DNA of 61,416 bases from Prevotella sp. UBA6994 (GTDB lineage Bacteria; Bacteroidota; Bacteroidia; Bacteroidales; Bacteroidaceae), in assembly GCA_002449845.1 (NCBI GenBank), contig DJXW01000003.1, forward strand, positions 1 through 61,416, in the 5' to 3' direction. The translations under genes were made by a program, and so were the position numbers. Of the stretch, positions 14,964 to 23,662 are shown piece after piece. The first letter of the stretch is position 1; each line of letters begins with the position of its first letter. The notes below the pieces were generated by a model, which was not told where the DNA came from, made no database searches, and saw only the letters and a program-made list of their open reading frames with translations.

Positions 14964-16322
14964 TTAATCTATCGAAACATTTTGTATTTCCCAAGTTGCG
15001 GCAGCAGTTGACGAACTGGTGTAACGGAATGCAATGCGCACATTGCTCTTTCCAGCAAACGACTTGAGAGAAGCCTTACTGGTCATAAAACTCCAACTTG
15101 TACCATCTGGCCACACGTCAAGTTTCAATTCAGTCCACTTGGTTTCATCAATGGTGTTGTTAAAGTTCTCTGTTGTAGCATAGACATGCAAGTCTTCTGC
15201 ACCATTGCCATATCTCCAAGCCTGGGCGAATGATAAGGTTGCATCACTCTTACCACTGAGATCAATGGCGGGCGAAACCAACCAACTATCCGTTTCGTAA
15301 TAAACAGAATTAACGTATGCGGAAGCCTTCATACCATAACGGCTATCCCAATTCCACACGTAATTCAAATCATCAGGTTTCTTAACGTTGATAATCTGGA
15401 AGTCGCCTTGCTTTCTTTCTGCATCTAAGAATGATTCCTCAAAGAGAGCAGTTGGTTCTGGCTCTGCCTCCTTCACGTCATCAATTGTGCGCAACAATAT
15501 TTGCCACGTATTGCGATAGCGTGTAAAGATTCCCACGATGTCATGTTCGCCCTGCGGCATAATGGTATTGGCGAAGTCAGCGTATGTACTGGTACGAAGC
15601 ACGAGACTGTTTTGGTCAATTCCCGTAAAAGCACGGTTGGCACAATTGGCAGTGAGAGCCACGCTACCATCATCAGGAGCATACACTTTCTTACCGTCAG
15701 CATCTTTCAGCGCAACGCCCTTTATCTTCATCAGTTTGCCACAATGGGCAGCCAAGTAATTGGCATTGCTTATCTGACTGATGTCGAAAGTTTCCATCAA
15801 AGCCTCAGCCTTGGCAGGATCAGCTTTGCCTAATAATTTATAATGAGTATCCCATATATAGCGCGACATTCTTCCGATGCTCTGCGCACCCGTCTTGGTA
15901 TTGGTATATACGCCACCAATCTCAGGCTGTTGTCCATAGCCACCTATCATCAATCCCTTCAAACTGATAAGGATTTCCTGACCTACAGGCAGAGGACCAT
16001 AGAGTCCGCCTTGCGTAATACATACAAGCAAAGCACCCGTTGCATCTTGCACCGACACCTCATTATATATATTACCACCGATGTCATTGCCCGTGACGAT
16101 ACCCTTGATTTGAATATCCTCGGTCACTTCCTCCATCGAACTATTATTAATCACATTATTATACTTGTCTTTGAGCTGCTGGATGGTCAACACATTGGTT
16201 TCCTTCAAGGCATTGTTTCCGAATGGCGGCTCATCGAGAGCAGGTGAAGCATAATCCTCTCCCATACAGGATGCGAAGAGCGTGCAGACAAGTGCGAAAA
16301 AGAAATATTTAAGCTGTTTCAT
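14964..16322 (-). CDS. DUF5689 lipoprotein with choice-of-anchor J-like domain
   Basis: A 452-residue lipoprotein (lipobox LFASC at about 19). Residues about 45-270 match DUF5689, an OB-like fold seen beside nucleases and TonB receptors in Bacteroidetes (EDIQIKGIVTGNDIGGN, NEVSVQDATGALLV). Residues about 290-452 form a jelly-roll of the choice-of-anchor J type (WLVSPAIDLSGKSDATLSF, ending NVRIAFRYTSS). It is likely exposed on the cell surface with the TonB receptor whose gene ends 14 bp upstream, acting as the receptor's partner in place of a SusD. Direct ligand evidence is absent. Confidence 0.85.
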   Translation of the reverse strand: MKQLKYFFFALVCTLFASCMGEDYASPALDEPPFGNNALKETNVLTIQQLKDKYNNVINNSSMEEVTEDIQIKGIVTGNDIGGNIYNEVSVQDATGALLVCITQGGLYGPLPVGQEILISLKGLMIGGYGQQPEIGGVYTNTKTGAQSIGRMSRYIWDTHYKLLGKADPAKAEALMETFDISQISNANYLAAHCGKLMKIKGVALKDADGKKVYAPDDGSVALTANCANRAFTGIDQNSLVLRTSTYADFANTIMPQGEHDIVGIFTRYRNTWQILLRTIDDVKEAEPEPTALFEESFLDAERKQGDFQIINVKKPDDLNYVWNWDSRYGMKASAYVNSVYYETDSWLVSPAIDLSGKSDATLSFAQAWRYGNGAEDLHVYATTENFNNTIDETKWTELKLDVWPDGTSWSFMTSKASLKSFAGKSNVRIAFRYTSSSTAAATWEIQNVSID

Positions 16323-16336
16323 ATCTCTGTTGGGTT

Positions 16337-18898
16337 TTAGAATTTATAAGCGATGTTAAGCATTCCGTTGATTCCGTAAGCGTAAAACTTCATAGGATTT
16401 TTAGAGAACTTATAAGTACGAGTGTTGTTCAGTGTACCATCATCCTTAACGGTATAGTCGGATCGACTCTGTTCATAACCACCCGTCACGATGTTGCGGT
16501 TGTTGAGGATATTGGTTACCATGAGGTTGATAGACAAGCTACCATGACGCAAGCGAATGTTACGACCGATAGACCCGTCAAGCATGAATCCGCCATGTCC
16601 CTTGGCTTGCTCTGGCACAATGAAGTTTCCGTCTATGTCAACGCTACTCATCGTGGTCAACGTACCTTGATAACGATAAGAAGGAGAATAGCTCAAGTAG
16701 ATACGGTCATAATAGTTACCGCTGAGGTCAATGAACCAACCGCCAGAGTGGTAACTCAAGATAACACTACCTGCGGTGAGAGGAGTACCAGCCTCACGCA
16801 TTCCCTTGTTCATCACAATATCATCGGTATATGTACGTTTGGTTGAACTCATATAACGCACGTTGGCATTGTTGATGTTTTTAGCCTCACTGAGCGTTCC
16901 CAATAATTTTATGTTGAATGCAGAATTAACCTTGAAGTCGATTCCCAGTTCCACACCATAATATTCTTTCTCCATATCCCTCATAGAAACGTATGAGAAA
17001 GAGTTGATGTCGTCAAAATAGAAATTCTGCCATTCCGTTACATGGTCTAATCGACTATAGTAAGCATTCAAGTTAGCATGAACCCAAGCATTCTGGTATT
17101 GGTAGCTAAAGTCTGTACTAAACACGTGCTCGTCTTTCAATCCCTGTACGAAATCATTGTTCATCTCAGGCGAGACGAATGCGGTAGTTGGCAACGGCGC
17201 ACGCCACTCATATCCCATACCAATCTTGAATACATGTCCACGACCAGCATCGAGCGAGATACTACCCTTTCCGCCAGCCTCACCAAACTTGGCACGTCCG
17301 CTCTCACCGTATGAGTTGTCTGCAAACATACCATTACGCATATAGCCTTTACGACGCATGTCGGTTCCACCCATCTTTCCAGCGACCATCAAGTGCCAAC
17401 GACCTGTAGTCACGCTGTAATTAGACCACACATAACCTTTGTTGACCTTGAGAGCATAGTCATAACCGAACTTGTCTCCTTCATAGACGAGTTTTCCCAA
17501 TCCATTGATGCCCATCGTATTCAAGTCGTATTGTACGTATGGGTTGATGATGTCGTAAGTACCCAATGCGTACGAATTGATATTATGGAAAGTAGAGGCA
17601 CCCAGCAAGTCTTCCATTGTCTGATAATGGCGACCCACGTTTGTTGCCACGTTGAATCCCAAGTTCCATGTCTTGTTATTATCTACTTTTGTCGTCAACA
17701 CGGATGAAAGGGCGAAGTTCAGGTTGTTGTTGTGCTTAGCCTGTACGTAATAGAGTGCATCAGCTCCTGTCTTAGCAGCATTTTCGTTAGCCCAATAAAG
17801 ACGGTCCCAATTGATTTGGCGGTTAGCCTTGGCAGCTCTCCAGAAATTGAAAGCAGTATTCCAATCAGCCAAAGCCAAGTCGGTACGATAATAGCTATTG
17901 GTTTCATCCCACACGTCGTAATACGAACTGGGCATGTTTTTCCAATAGTTGGGCTGGGGATTCTCCGCATTGTTGTAATTCAGTTTCGTACTCTTGTACA
18001 TAGAATACTTGCCGAACAAAGACGTAGTGAGTTTCATGTCCTTGTTGATGTCCCAGTCCCATGTAAGGATTGCCGATGGTGCAAAGTCGTTGATGACACG
18101 TGAGTTGCGCTTATGACCGTTTTGGTAGCCCCAATATGGGTTGTAATAACGGTCGTCAGCCAACCAATACGCCTCATCGGTAGATGCGCCTTGCGAAGCT
18201 CGCTCGGTGGGATTGCCCCATGTAGAGAAAGCGAGCGAATGCCCGTTGTCCCATTTCTTCTGTACGCCGAAGAAATAGCTGAGCGCATTGTAGAACGTTC
18301 CTTCCACGTATCCTTCCTTTGCCCATCTGTAAGTAACATTGGCAGCAATCGCCCATCCGTCTTCATTGAAGCCAGACGCGTAAGTGTACATTCCACGTAC
18401 CGTGTAGTTGCGATTGGCTCCACTCAGTGTGATGCGATGACCGGCAGCCATGCTACCCGCACGGAAATTGTAGTTGTTGCTACCAGCCATACCAGGCATG
18501 GAGAAATTGTTACTCTCAAAGGGAAGTGCGAAATCTACGTTTCGTGTCTGTTGATTCAAGCCACCTACCATAGAATAGCTGAACTGTCCACGCTCCATGT
18601 CGTTCATGGGTGCGCCATTGATATAGACATCATTGTACTTTTGGTTGAAGGCACGGTAGCGGAATCGCACGGGCGAGAACTGGTAACCAACCTGCGACGC
18701 ATAGATGTTGGTATTCGAGTTCAGGATAGTGACATTTTGCGTCATGTCATCATCCTCCCCCAACTGTGCCTCGGTGAAGGTGAATGCCGACTCAGTCATC
18801 GAGTTGGTCTTTTGCTCTTCTGGCGTTCCTGGCGTTTGTGCGTAAACCAACGTAGAACAGCAGAGAGTAATCACCACGAGTTTCAGTTTTTTCTGCAT
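16337..18898 (-). CDS. TonB-dependent outer-membrane receptor
   Basis: An 853-residue outer-membrane protein with a signal peptide ending near VYAQ. It has a short plug-like region (FSPVRFRYRAFNQKYNDVYI, then MERGQFSYSMVGGLN) and a long beta-barrel rich in alternating aromatic strands, ending NGMLNIAYKF, a typical barrel C-terminus with terminal Phe. It lacks the N-terminal carboxypeptidase-like repeat of SusC. I use the ATG at 18898, which directly begins the signal peptide. Genes for DUF5689 and DUF6359 lipoproteins follow with short gaps, and nuclease genes lie on both sides. Import of nucleic-acid fragments or nucleosides is therefore the leading guess. Confidence 0.85.
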   Translation of the reverse strand: MQKKLKLVVITLCCSTLVYAQTPGTPEEQKTNSMTESAFTFTEAQLGEDDDMTQNVTILNSNTNIYASQVGYQFSPVRFRYRAFNQKYNDVYINGAPMNDMERGQFSYSMVGGLNQQTRNVDFALPFESNNFSMPGMAGSNNYNFRAGSMAAGHRITLSGANRNYTVRGMYTYASGFNEDGWAIAANVTYRWAKEGYVEGTFYNALSYFFGVQKKWDNGHSLAFSTWGNPTERASQGASTDEAYWLADDRYYNPYWGYQNGHKRNSRVINDFAPSAILTWDWDINKDMKLTTSLFGKYSMYKSTKLNYNNAENPQPNYWKNMPSSYYDVWDETNSYYRTDLALADWNTAFNFWRAAKANRQINWDRLYWANENAAKTGADALYYVQAKHNNNLNFALSSVLTTKVDNNKTWNLGFNVATNVGRHYQTMEDLLGASTFHNINSYALGTYDIINPYVQYDLNTMGINGLGKLVYEGDKFGYDYALKVNKGYVWSNYSVTTGRWHLMVAGKMGGTDMRRKGYMRNGMFADNSYGESGRAKFGEAGGKGSISLDAGRGHVFKIGMGYEWRAPLPTTAFVSPEMNNDFVQGLKDEHVFSTDFSYQYQNAWVHANLNAYYSRLDHVTEWQNFYFDDINSFSYVSMRDMEKEYYGVELGIDFKVNSAFNIKLLGTLSEAKNINNANVRYMSSTKRTYTDDIVMNKGMREAGTPLTAGSVILSYHSGGWFIDLSGNYYDRIYLSYSPSYRYQGTLTTMSSVDIDGNFIVPEQAKGHGGFMLDGSIGRNIRLRHGSLSINLMVTNILNNRNIVTGGYEQSRSDYTVKDDGTLNNTRTYKFSKNPMKFYAYGINGMLNIAYKF

Positions 18899-18934
18899 AG
18901 TTGATATAATATGATTGTTTTGTTTATATTGCTG

Positions 18935-18942
18935 CAAAGTAA
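18935..18942 (-). promoter_or_regulatory. Probable -7 element of the TonB receptor operon
   Basis: TTACTTTG on the minus strand, one mismatch from TAnnTTTG, lies about 37 bp before the ATG at 18898. The AT-rich divergent region 18899-19043 also contains a GATATTTGC sequence (19017-19025) that could serve the nuclease gene on the plus strand. Confidence 0.45.
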
Positions 18943-19043
18943 CAAAAATATTTTTAAAAATAAAAGGATTTTAGATTAATTTTTCGAGAAAGATAGATGA
19001 TTATTCAGATTTAATTGCGATATTTGCAAAAAAATATATTGCT

Positions 19044-20093
19044 ATGTACAAAAAACTATCTATTCTACTGACACTGGTGTTGTTTTTTTCGCTTTCAGCA
19101 TCAGCACAAAAGAAATTCTCGGTTTACGGAGTTGGCTTCTATAACCAAGAGAATCTATTTGACACTTGCCACGACGCTGGCAAGAACGACTACGAGTATT
19201 TGCCTACCGGTACCAACAAATGGGACGGTCTCAAATACACCAACAAGCTACGCAATATGTCTCGTGCCTTGGCAGACATGGGAACAGATATGTTGCCTAA
19301 CGTGGGCTGCGCCATCATCGGATTGAGCGAAGTGGAAAACAGTCGTGTACTTGACGACTTGGTTGCCCAACCTCCCTTGGCTGCACGTGGATATAAGCAT
19401 GTACACATAGAAGGTGCCGACAGGCGTGGCGTGGATTGTGCCATGTTGTATAATCCCAGCCTCTTTACCGTGCGCGACACGAAGCTGGTGCCTTATGTTT
19501 ACGAATTGCCCGCAGACAGCAACCGTGCCACACGTGGATTCCTTACCGTGAGCGGTACATTGGCTGGCGAACACGTAACGGTAGTGGTTTGCCACTGGCC
19601 AAGTCGTTTCTCTGGCTCTTATTACCGTGAACTGGCTGGCAAGCAGGTGCGTATCTTGAAAGACTCTCTCCTCAGAGACGATCCTAATTGTAAGGTGCTG
19701 GTGATGGGCGACTTAAACGATGACCCCATCAACAAGAGCATGACTGAACAATTGGGCGCTAAGGGCGACATGGAGAAGGTTGGTCCTAATGACATGTTCA
19801 ATCCGTGGTATAATATCCTCGTGAAGGAGGGAAGGGGAACGTTGACGTACAATGGCTCATGGAACTTGTTCGACCAGATCGTGATGACTCCCAACTTGCT
19901 GACACCCAAGGGGAGCAAGGACTATCGGGAATTGAAGTACTTGAAATCACAAATATTCCGCAGGGATTATCTCATCCAACAAGAAGGAAAATACAAGGGA
20001 TCGCCCCTTCGTACCACTGCAGGAGGTGTTTGGCTCAATGGCTTCAGCGACCACTTGCCCGTTGTCGTTTATTTAGTAAAGGAGCAAAAGTAA
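19044..20093 (+). CDS. Secreted endonuclease/exonuclease/phosphatase-family protein
   Basis: A 349-residue protein with a signal peptide ending SASAQ. EEP-family motifs are complete: YNQENLFD (metal-site Asn), LSEVEN (metal-binding Glu), HWPSR, GDLNDDP (catalytic Asp/Asn) and a C-terminal SDHLPV (His). Such secreted EEP proteins cleave nucleic acid phosphodiesters or phosphoesters. It is divergent from the TonB receptor operon. It abuts a uracil-DNA-glycosylase-like gene with no intergenic base, followed by uridine kinase, which supports a nucleic-acid or pyrimidine scavenging role. Confidence 0.88.
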   Translation: MYKKLSILLTLVLFFSLSASAQKKFSVYGVGFYNQENLFDTCHDAGKNDYEYLPTGTNKWDGLKYTNKLRNMSRALADMGTDMLPNVGCAIIGLSEVENSRVLDDLVAQPPLAARGYKHVHIEGADRRGVDCAMLYNPSLFTVRDTKLVPYVYELPADSNRATRGFLTVSGTLAGEHVTVVVCHWPSRFSGSYYRELAGKQVRILKDSLLRDDPNCKVLVMGDLNDDPINKSMTEQLGAKGDMEKVGPNDMFNPWYNILVKEGRGTLTYNGSWNLFDQIVMTPNLLTPKGSKDYRELKYLKSQIFRRDYLIQQEGKYKGSPLRTTAGGVWLNGFSDHLPVVVYLVKEQK

Positions 20094-20684
20094 GTGAGCC
20101 ACCTTCCGATAGATACAGAGCATCATCCCTGGAAGCCATTCCTGCCCAGCCATTGCCGATTGCTCATGCTCGGTAGCTTTCCACCATCTCGCAAACGATG
20201 GTGCATGGATTTCTTCTACCCGAACTATATCAACGACATGTGGCGAATCTTCGGGATTGTCTTCTATAACGATAAGTTGTATTTCGTTGACGAAACGAGA
20301 AAGACATTCATCCTTGAACGCATCATCCCTTTCCTGCAAGAGAAGGGCATTGGCTTGTACGATACGGCTACGGTGGTGAGAAGACTGAAGAACACGGCTT
20401 CAGACAAAGACCTGGAAGTGGTAGAGGAAACAGATTTAGACGCATTGCTCAACCAAATACCTTCCTGTAAGGCTGTAGTGACCACAGGACAAAAGGCTAC
20501 CGATATCTTTTGCGGACACTTCCAAATACCACAGCCCAAGGTGGGTGAAGCTCAAACATTCATCTTCAACGGAAAAGAAATGCGTCTCTTTAGAATGCCC
20601 AGCAGTTCTCGTGCCTATCCGATGAGGGTGGAACGAAAAGCTGAATACTACGCACCCATGTTTCAAGAAATCATTAACAAATAA
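20094..20684 (+). CDS. Uracil-DNA glycosylase family protein
   Basis: A 196-residue cytosolic protein with the pattern LLMLGSFPPSRKRW near residues 23-36, DFFYPNYINDMWRIFG, and a late RMPSSSRAYP segment corresponding to the MPSTS-like substrate loop of mismatch-type glycosylases. It probably removes uracil or damaged bases from DNA. The GTG start directly follows the TAA of the upstream nuclease gene, implying translational coupling. The start is supported because the conserved HPWKPFLP segment lies immediately after it. Confidence 0.85.
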   Translation: MSHLPIDTEHHPWKPFLPSHCRLLMLGSFPPSRKRWCMDFFYPNYINDMWRIFGIVFYNDKLYFVDETRKTFILERIIPFLQEKGIGLYDTATVVRRLKNTASDKDLEVVEETDLDALLNQIPSCKAVVTTGQKATDIFCGHFQIPQPKVGEAQTFIFNGKEMRLFRMPSSSRAYPMRVERKAEYYAPMFQEIINK

Positions 20685-20694
20685 CTATCATATC

Positions 20695-21324
20695 ATGAAA
20701 AAAATAACTATTATCGGAATAGCTGGAGGAACAGGGTCTGGAAAGACTACCGTGGTACAGAAAATCGTGGAGGCTCTCCCACCCGACCATGTTGCCGTGG
20801 TTCCTCTTGATTCTTATTATAACGATACGACAGAATTAACCGACGAGGAACGCAAGAACATCAACTTTGACCATCCCGATGCTTTCGACTGGAAATTATT
20901 GCAGAAGCAAGTGAACGAATTGCGACAGGGTCATGCGATAGAACAACCTACTTATTCATACATCCTCTCAAACCGTTTGCCTGAAACGATACACGTAGAG
21001 CCTAAACCTGTGATTATCATCGAGGGAATCATGACCCTGCTCAATCGGAAGCTGCGCGACTTGATGGACTTGAAGATTTTCGTGGATACTGACCCTGACG
21101 AACGTCTCATACGCAACATCCAACGTGATACGATAGACCGCGGACGAACCGTTTCGATGGTGGTTGACCGTTACTTGAAAGTGCTCAAACCCATGCACGA
21201 ACAGTTTATAGAACCTACCAAGAGATATGCTGACCTTATCATACCACAAGGTGGGGAAAACCATAAGGGCATTGGTATTCTGTGCAAATATATCGAGGGA
21301 CTCGTTCCCAAGGGAGAGGATTAA
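20695..21324 (+). CDS. udk: Uridine kinase
   Basis: A 209-residue protein of the usual length for Udk. It has the P-loop GGTGSGKTT (residues 10-18), PLDSYYND, NFDHPDAFDW, a TYSYILSNR substrate segment and the RNIQRDTIDRGR lid. It phosphorylates uridine and cytidine to UMP and CMP with ATP or GTP in pyrimidine salvage. It lies 10 bp after the glycosylase gene in the same run as a secreted nuclease, which fits reuse of nucleosides released from extracellular RNA/DNA. Its last 4 bp overlap the convergent DUF308 gene. Confidence 0.96.
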   Translation: MKKITIIGIAGGTGSGKTTVVQKIVEALPPDHVAVVPLDSYYNDTTELTDEERKNINFDHPDAFDWKLLQKQVNELRQGHAIEQPTYSYILSNRLPETIHVEPKPVIIIEGIMTLLNRKLRDLMDLKIFVDTDPDERLIRNIQRDTIDRGRTVSMVVDRYLKVLKPMHEQFIEPTKRYADLIIPQGGENHKGIGILCKYIEGLVPKGED

Positions 21325-21974
21325 GGCTCTTGATCTTGTGGCTCAGAGGGAGTGATCTCCTCTATCACAGGCACTTCCTCTACGTTTTGCTCGTCCATCT
21401 CCTTACGCCTGCGATTGGCAATCATCCACTTGAAACCGTTGATTACCTCGGATGCTGCATAAAGCAACAAGCACCATCCTGTGATGAGCAACGGAGTGGC
21501 TGCTACCTCTATCGGCTTAACAATCAAGAAAATGGCTACAAGGAACACGATGGTGGGCAACAACCAATAAAACAAACCTATACGACAATAGCGACAGGCT
21601 CTTCCCAAATTGACGTATTGGTTGATGGCACCTAATATTAATATAGCAGCCAAAGCGAACATCACTCCCGAAATAAACGAAACGGGCATCAATGCCAGAA
21701 TAATACCGAGAATAATGCTGCCTATGCCCACCAACGGAAAGGCTGGAGAGAGCCCTGCCGATACCAGTTTTCCGTCTGTACCGTATGCTTGTTGCTCATC
21801 TGCCATTCGCTTGTTGCTATAGTAGATGGCACACGAAATGACACCCGACACGAAAAACAAAATACCAGACGCTATGGTAATCCAACGAACCGTATCTTCA
21901 CGATACTGAATGATAAACACGCCAACAATGGCAGCTACCAAAGCTCTCACTAATGAGGGGATAAAATTCTTCAT
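21321..21974 (-). CDS. DUF308/HdeD-like membrane protein
   Basis: A 217-residue inner-membrane protein with about six hydrophobic helices arranged in pairs (for example LVRALVAAIVGVFII, then SIILGIILALMPVSFISGVM and LLPTIVFLVAIFLIV), matching the DUF308/HdeD repeat. The C-terminal 40 residues are acidic and cytosolic (EEVPVIEEITPSEP). HdeD in enterobacteria is linked to acid resistance; the role in Bacteroidales is not established. Its stop overlaps that of udk on the other strand by 4 bp, so these genes share no terminator. Confidence 0.85.
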   Translation of the reverse strand: MKNFIPSLVRALVAAIVGVFIIQYREDTVRWITIASGILFFVSGVISCAIYYSNKRMADEQQAYGTDGKLVSAGLSPAFPLVGIGSIILGIILALMPVSFISGVMFALAAILILGAINQYVNLGRACRYCRIGLFYWLLPTIVFLVAIFLIVKPIEVAATPLLITGWCLLLYAASEVINGFKWMIANRRRKEMDEQNVEEVPVIEEITPSEPQDQEP

Positions 21975-22034
21975 ATTTATACGATTAACTCATAAATAAT
22001 CTAAAAGTAATTGCAATTCTTCGCATATTTGCTG

Positions 22035-22042
22035 CAAAAATA
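22035..22042 (-). promoter_or_regulatory. -7 element for the DUF308 gene
   Basis: TATTTTTG on the minus strand, 61 bp before the ATG at 21974, matches the Bacteroidetes promoter core. It faces away from the phosphatase promoter at 22055-22083, forming a compact divergent promoter region. Confidence 0.65.
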
Positions 22043-22054
22043 AAAATAATATAC

Positions 22055-22083
22055 TTGATTCACAATCTTTTTTTGTAATTTTG
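22055..22083 (+). promoter_or_regulatory. Promoter of the histidine phosphatase gene
   Basis: TTG (22055-22057) lies 18 bp upstream of TAATTTTG (22076-22083), and the ATG follows 26 bp later. Confidence 0.7.
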
Positions 22084-22109
22084 TCACCAATTTAATAAAA
22101 AAAGCCAAA

Positions 22110-22706
22110 ATGACTATCCTATTACTTACAAGACACGGCGAAACCTTTGACAACGTCAAGCACATCATCCAAGGACAAAGCCAAGGCGAATTGAACGAAA
22201 AAGGAATCCAACAAATGAACAGTTTGAGGGAAAGACTGAAGTATGAGCCTATCCAAGCCTTTGTTTCAAGCGACTTGAAACGTTCGGCTGACTCTTGCAA
22301 AATTATTGCGGAGCCTCATGGAATTGAAATTTATGAAACTCCACTGTTGCGAGAGCGTGACTGCGGGAGCTTCACGGGAAGATTCATTCCTGACATCGGA
22401 CGCGACGAGAAATGGCCCGAAGACATGGAAACCTTACCACGACTATTAGAGAGAGCCAACAACTTCCTTAACGAGATGATGGAGAAATACCCCAACAAGA
22501 CAGTGTTGGCAGTTGGTCACGGCATCATCAACAAAGCGATACAAAGCGTTTATTTCAACAAACCCATCCACAAGGTGCCGAAGATGAACAACGCCGAACT
22601 GAGAGAACTGAAACTTCATCCTGAGCGTGGCGGCTACTTCGTATCCCCAGAAAACATGATGGAAACCATCTCCATGAAAGACAAATTCGCGGAGTTTACA
22701 CGATAA
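22110..22706 (+). CDS. Histidine phosphatase (phosphoglycerate mutase) family protein
   Basis: A 198-residue cytosolic protein. LLTRHGET at residues 5-12 carries the phosphorylated histidine; GELNEKGIQQ, FVSSDLKRSADS, LLRERDCGSFTGR and AVGHGIINK supply the phosphate pocket. Members include cofactor-dependent phosphoglycerate mutases, alpha-ribazole phosphatase and broad phosphatases; the length and sequence suit a small-molecule phosphatase rather than GpmA. The substrate cannot be read from sequence. It is a single-gene unit followed by a long repeat region. Confidence 0.88.
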   Translation: MTILLLTRHGETFDNVKHIIQGQSQGELNEKGIQQMNSLRERLKYEPIQAFVSSDLKRSADSCKIIAEPHGIEIYETPLLRERDCGSFTGRFIPDIGRDEKWPEDMETLPRLLERANNFLNEMMEKYPNKTVLAVGHGIINKAIQSVYFNKPIHKVPKMNNAELRELKLHPERGGYFVSPENMMETISMKDKFAEFTR

Positions 22707-22710
22707 TTTA

Positions 22711-22804
22711 GAGGTAAGAGGTAAGAAGCAAGAGGCAAGAGATATGCTTTTCCATTTGAAAGGCAAATCTCTTGCTTCTTACCTCTTGCTTCTTGCCTCT
22801 TACT
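22711..22804. repeat. Long imperfect inverted repeat after the phosphatase gene
   Basis: Purine-rich arm 22711-22742 (repeats of agaggtaagaagcaagaggc type) pairs with the pyrimidine-rich arm 22768-22804 (ctcttgcttcttacctcttg type). It could form a long hairpin in the 3' UTR and end transcription. Confidence 0.6.
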
Positions 22805-22864
22805 TCAATTGAAAATCTCGAAATCCCAGAATCCTTAGACTTTTGAAGATTGAAGATTAAAGAT

Positions 22865-23248
22865 TAAATTCAGAATTATTCCGACAAAAAACGGTTGGTA
22901 TTTTCTTGCGAAATAGAAATAGAAGAACGGGAAAATGGGGTGAAATGGATGAAAAACCGTGTTTTTCATCGTAACATAGCATGTTACGAGCGTAACTATA
23001 TGAGTTATGAGGGTAACTATGTATGTTACGAGTGCTAACTCTATATGTTATGAAAGCCCAAAAAGTGGCTTTTGGGACGTAAAAACATGGTTTTTCATCA
23101 TATCCGCAAATACCATTAAACCGTAAGACATTGATAATGAATTGTTTAACAGCACATCAAAATACGGACATTTTTTCCACCAAGTATCTACTCGCTTGAA
23201 AAAATGCCCGTATTTTAGGGGGTAAATTCAGAATTTGTAGGACAAAAT
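22865..23248 (+). repeat. Dispersed 380-bp element, copy 1
   Basis: This stretch matches 48271-48652 in opposite orientation along its whole length. Its two ends are near direct repeats (TTCAGAATT followed within 8 bp by GACAAAA). Inside are four tandem imperfect palindromes of 21-22 bp (22970-23054), a conserved AAAGCCCAAAAAGTG... block, and a hairpin at 23159-23216. No open reading frame of note occurs. It could be a non-autonomous mobile element or a structured RNA locus. Confidence 0.8.
23159..23216. repeat. Conserved 18-bp hairpin in dispersed element copy 1
   Basis: Arms 23159-23176 and 23199-23216 pair over 18 positions with one A/C mismatch, around a 22-nt loop. Copy 2 has an arm and loop at the same spacing (48303-48359), with the loop sequence largely kept. 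Conservation of a loop is more typical of a functional structure than of drift. Confidence 0.7.
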
Positions 23249-23281
23249 GAGAAGCAAGAAAGTTAGAAGCAAGAAGCATGA

Positions 23282-23352
<71 letters not shown>

Positions 23353-23442
23353 AATAGCCACGGCTATTCATCACTAAACACTAAACACTCAACGCTCAAC
23401 ACTCAACATTTATTCATGCAGCACATACGCTCTCAACAAATC

Positions 23443-23647
23443 AGACTGCAACGCAGTCTCCGCTCGGTAACCGTGGGTGCGCAGTACCCACGGATAGACA
23501 CTGGACGGATATAACGACTCTGAAAGAGTCGCCCACTGCACGTATGGGGCACTCCTTCAGAGTGCTGATGATGTGTAGCGTATCGCTATCCGTGGGTGCT
23601 CGCTGCGCTCGCACCCACGGTTATCGAGCGGAGACGCTTTCAGCGTC
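23443..23647 (+). repeat. 205-bp nested palindromic element, copy 1
   Basis: A series of hairpins spans the unit: AGACTGCAACGCAGTCT at the left edge, GTGGGT...ACCCAC, GACTCTGAAAGAGTC, GCACTCCTTCAGAGTGC, GGGTGC...GCACCC and GACGCTTTCAGCGTC at the right edge. The two GTGGGT hairpin arms are themselves reverse complements, giving palindromes within a palindrome. A second copy of equal length is at 59528-59732. Confidence 0.85.
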
Positions 23648-23662
23648 ATTCTCTGTGTGTGG

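Noticed and set aside
16337..18898. SusC-type receptor
   Set aside because: The N-terminal carboxypeptidase-like repeat and a SusD partner are missing; a plain TonB-dependent receptor fits better.
22970..23054. Possible CRISPR array from regularly spaced repeats
   Set aside because: The units are 21-22 bp tandem palindromes without unique spacers, and no cas genes are present.
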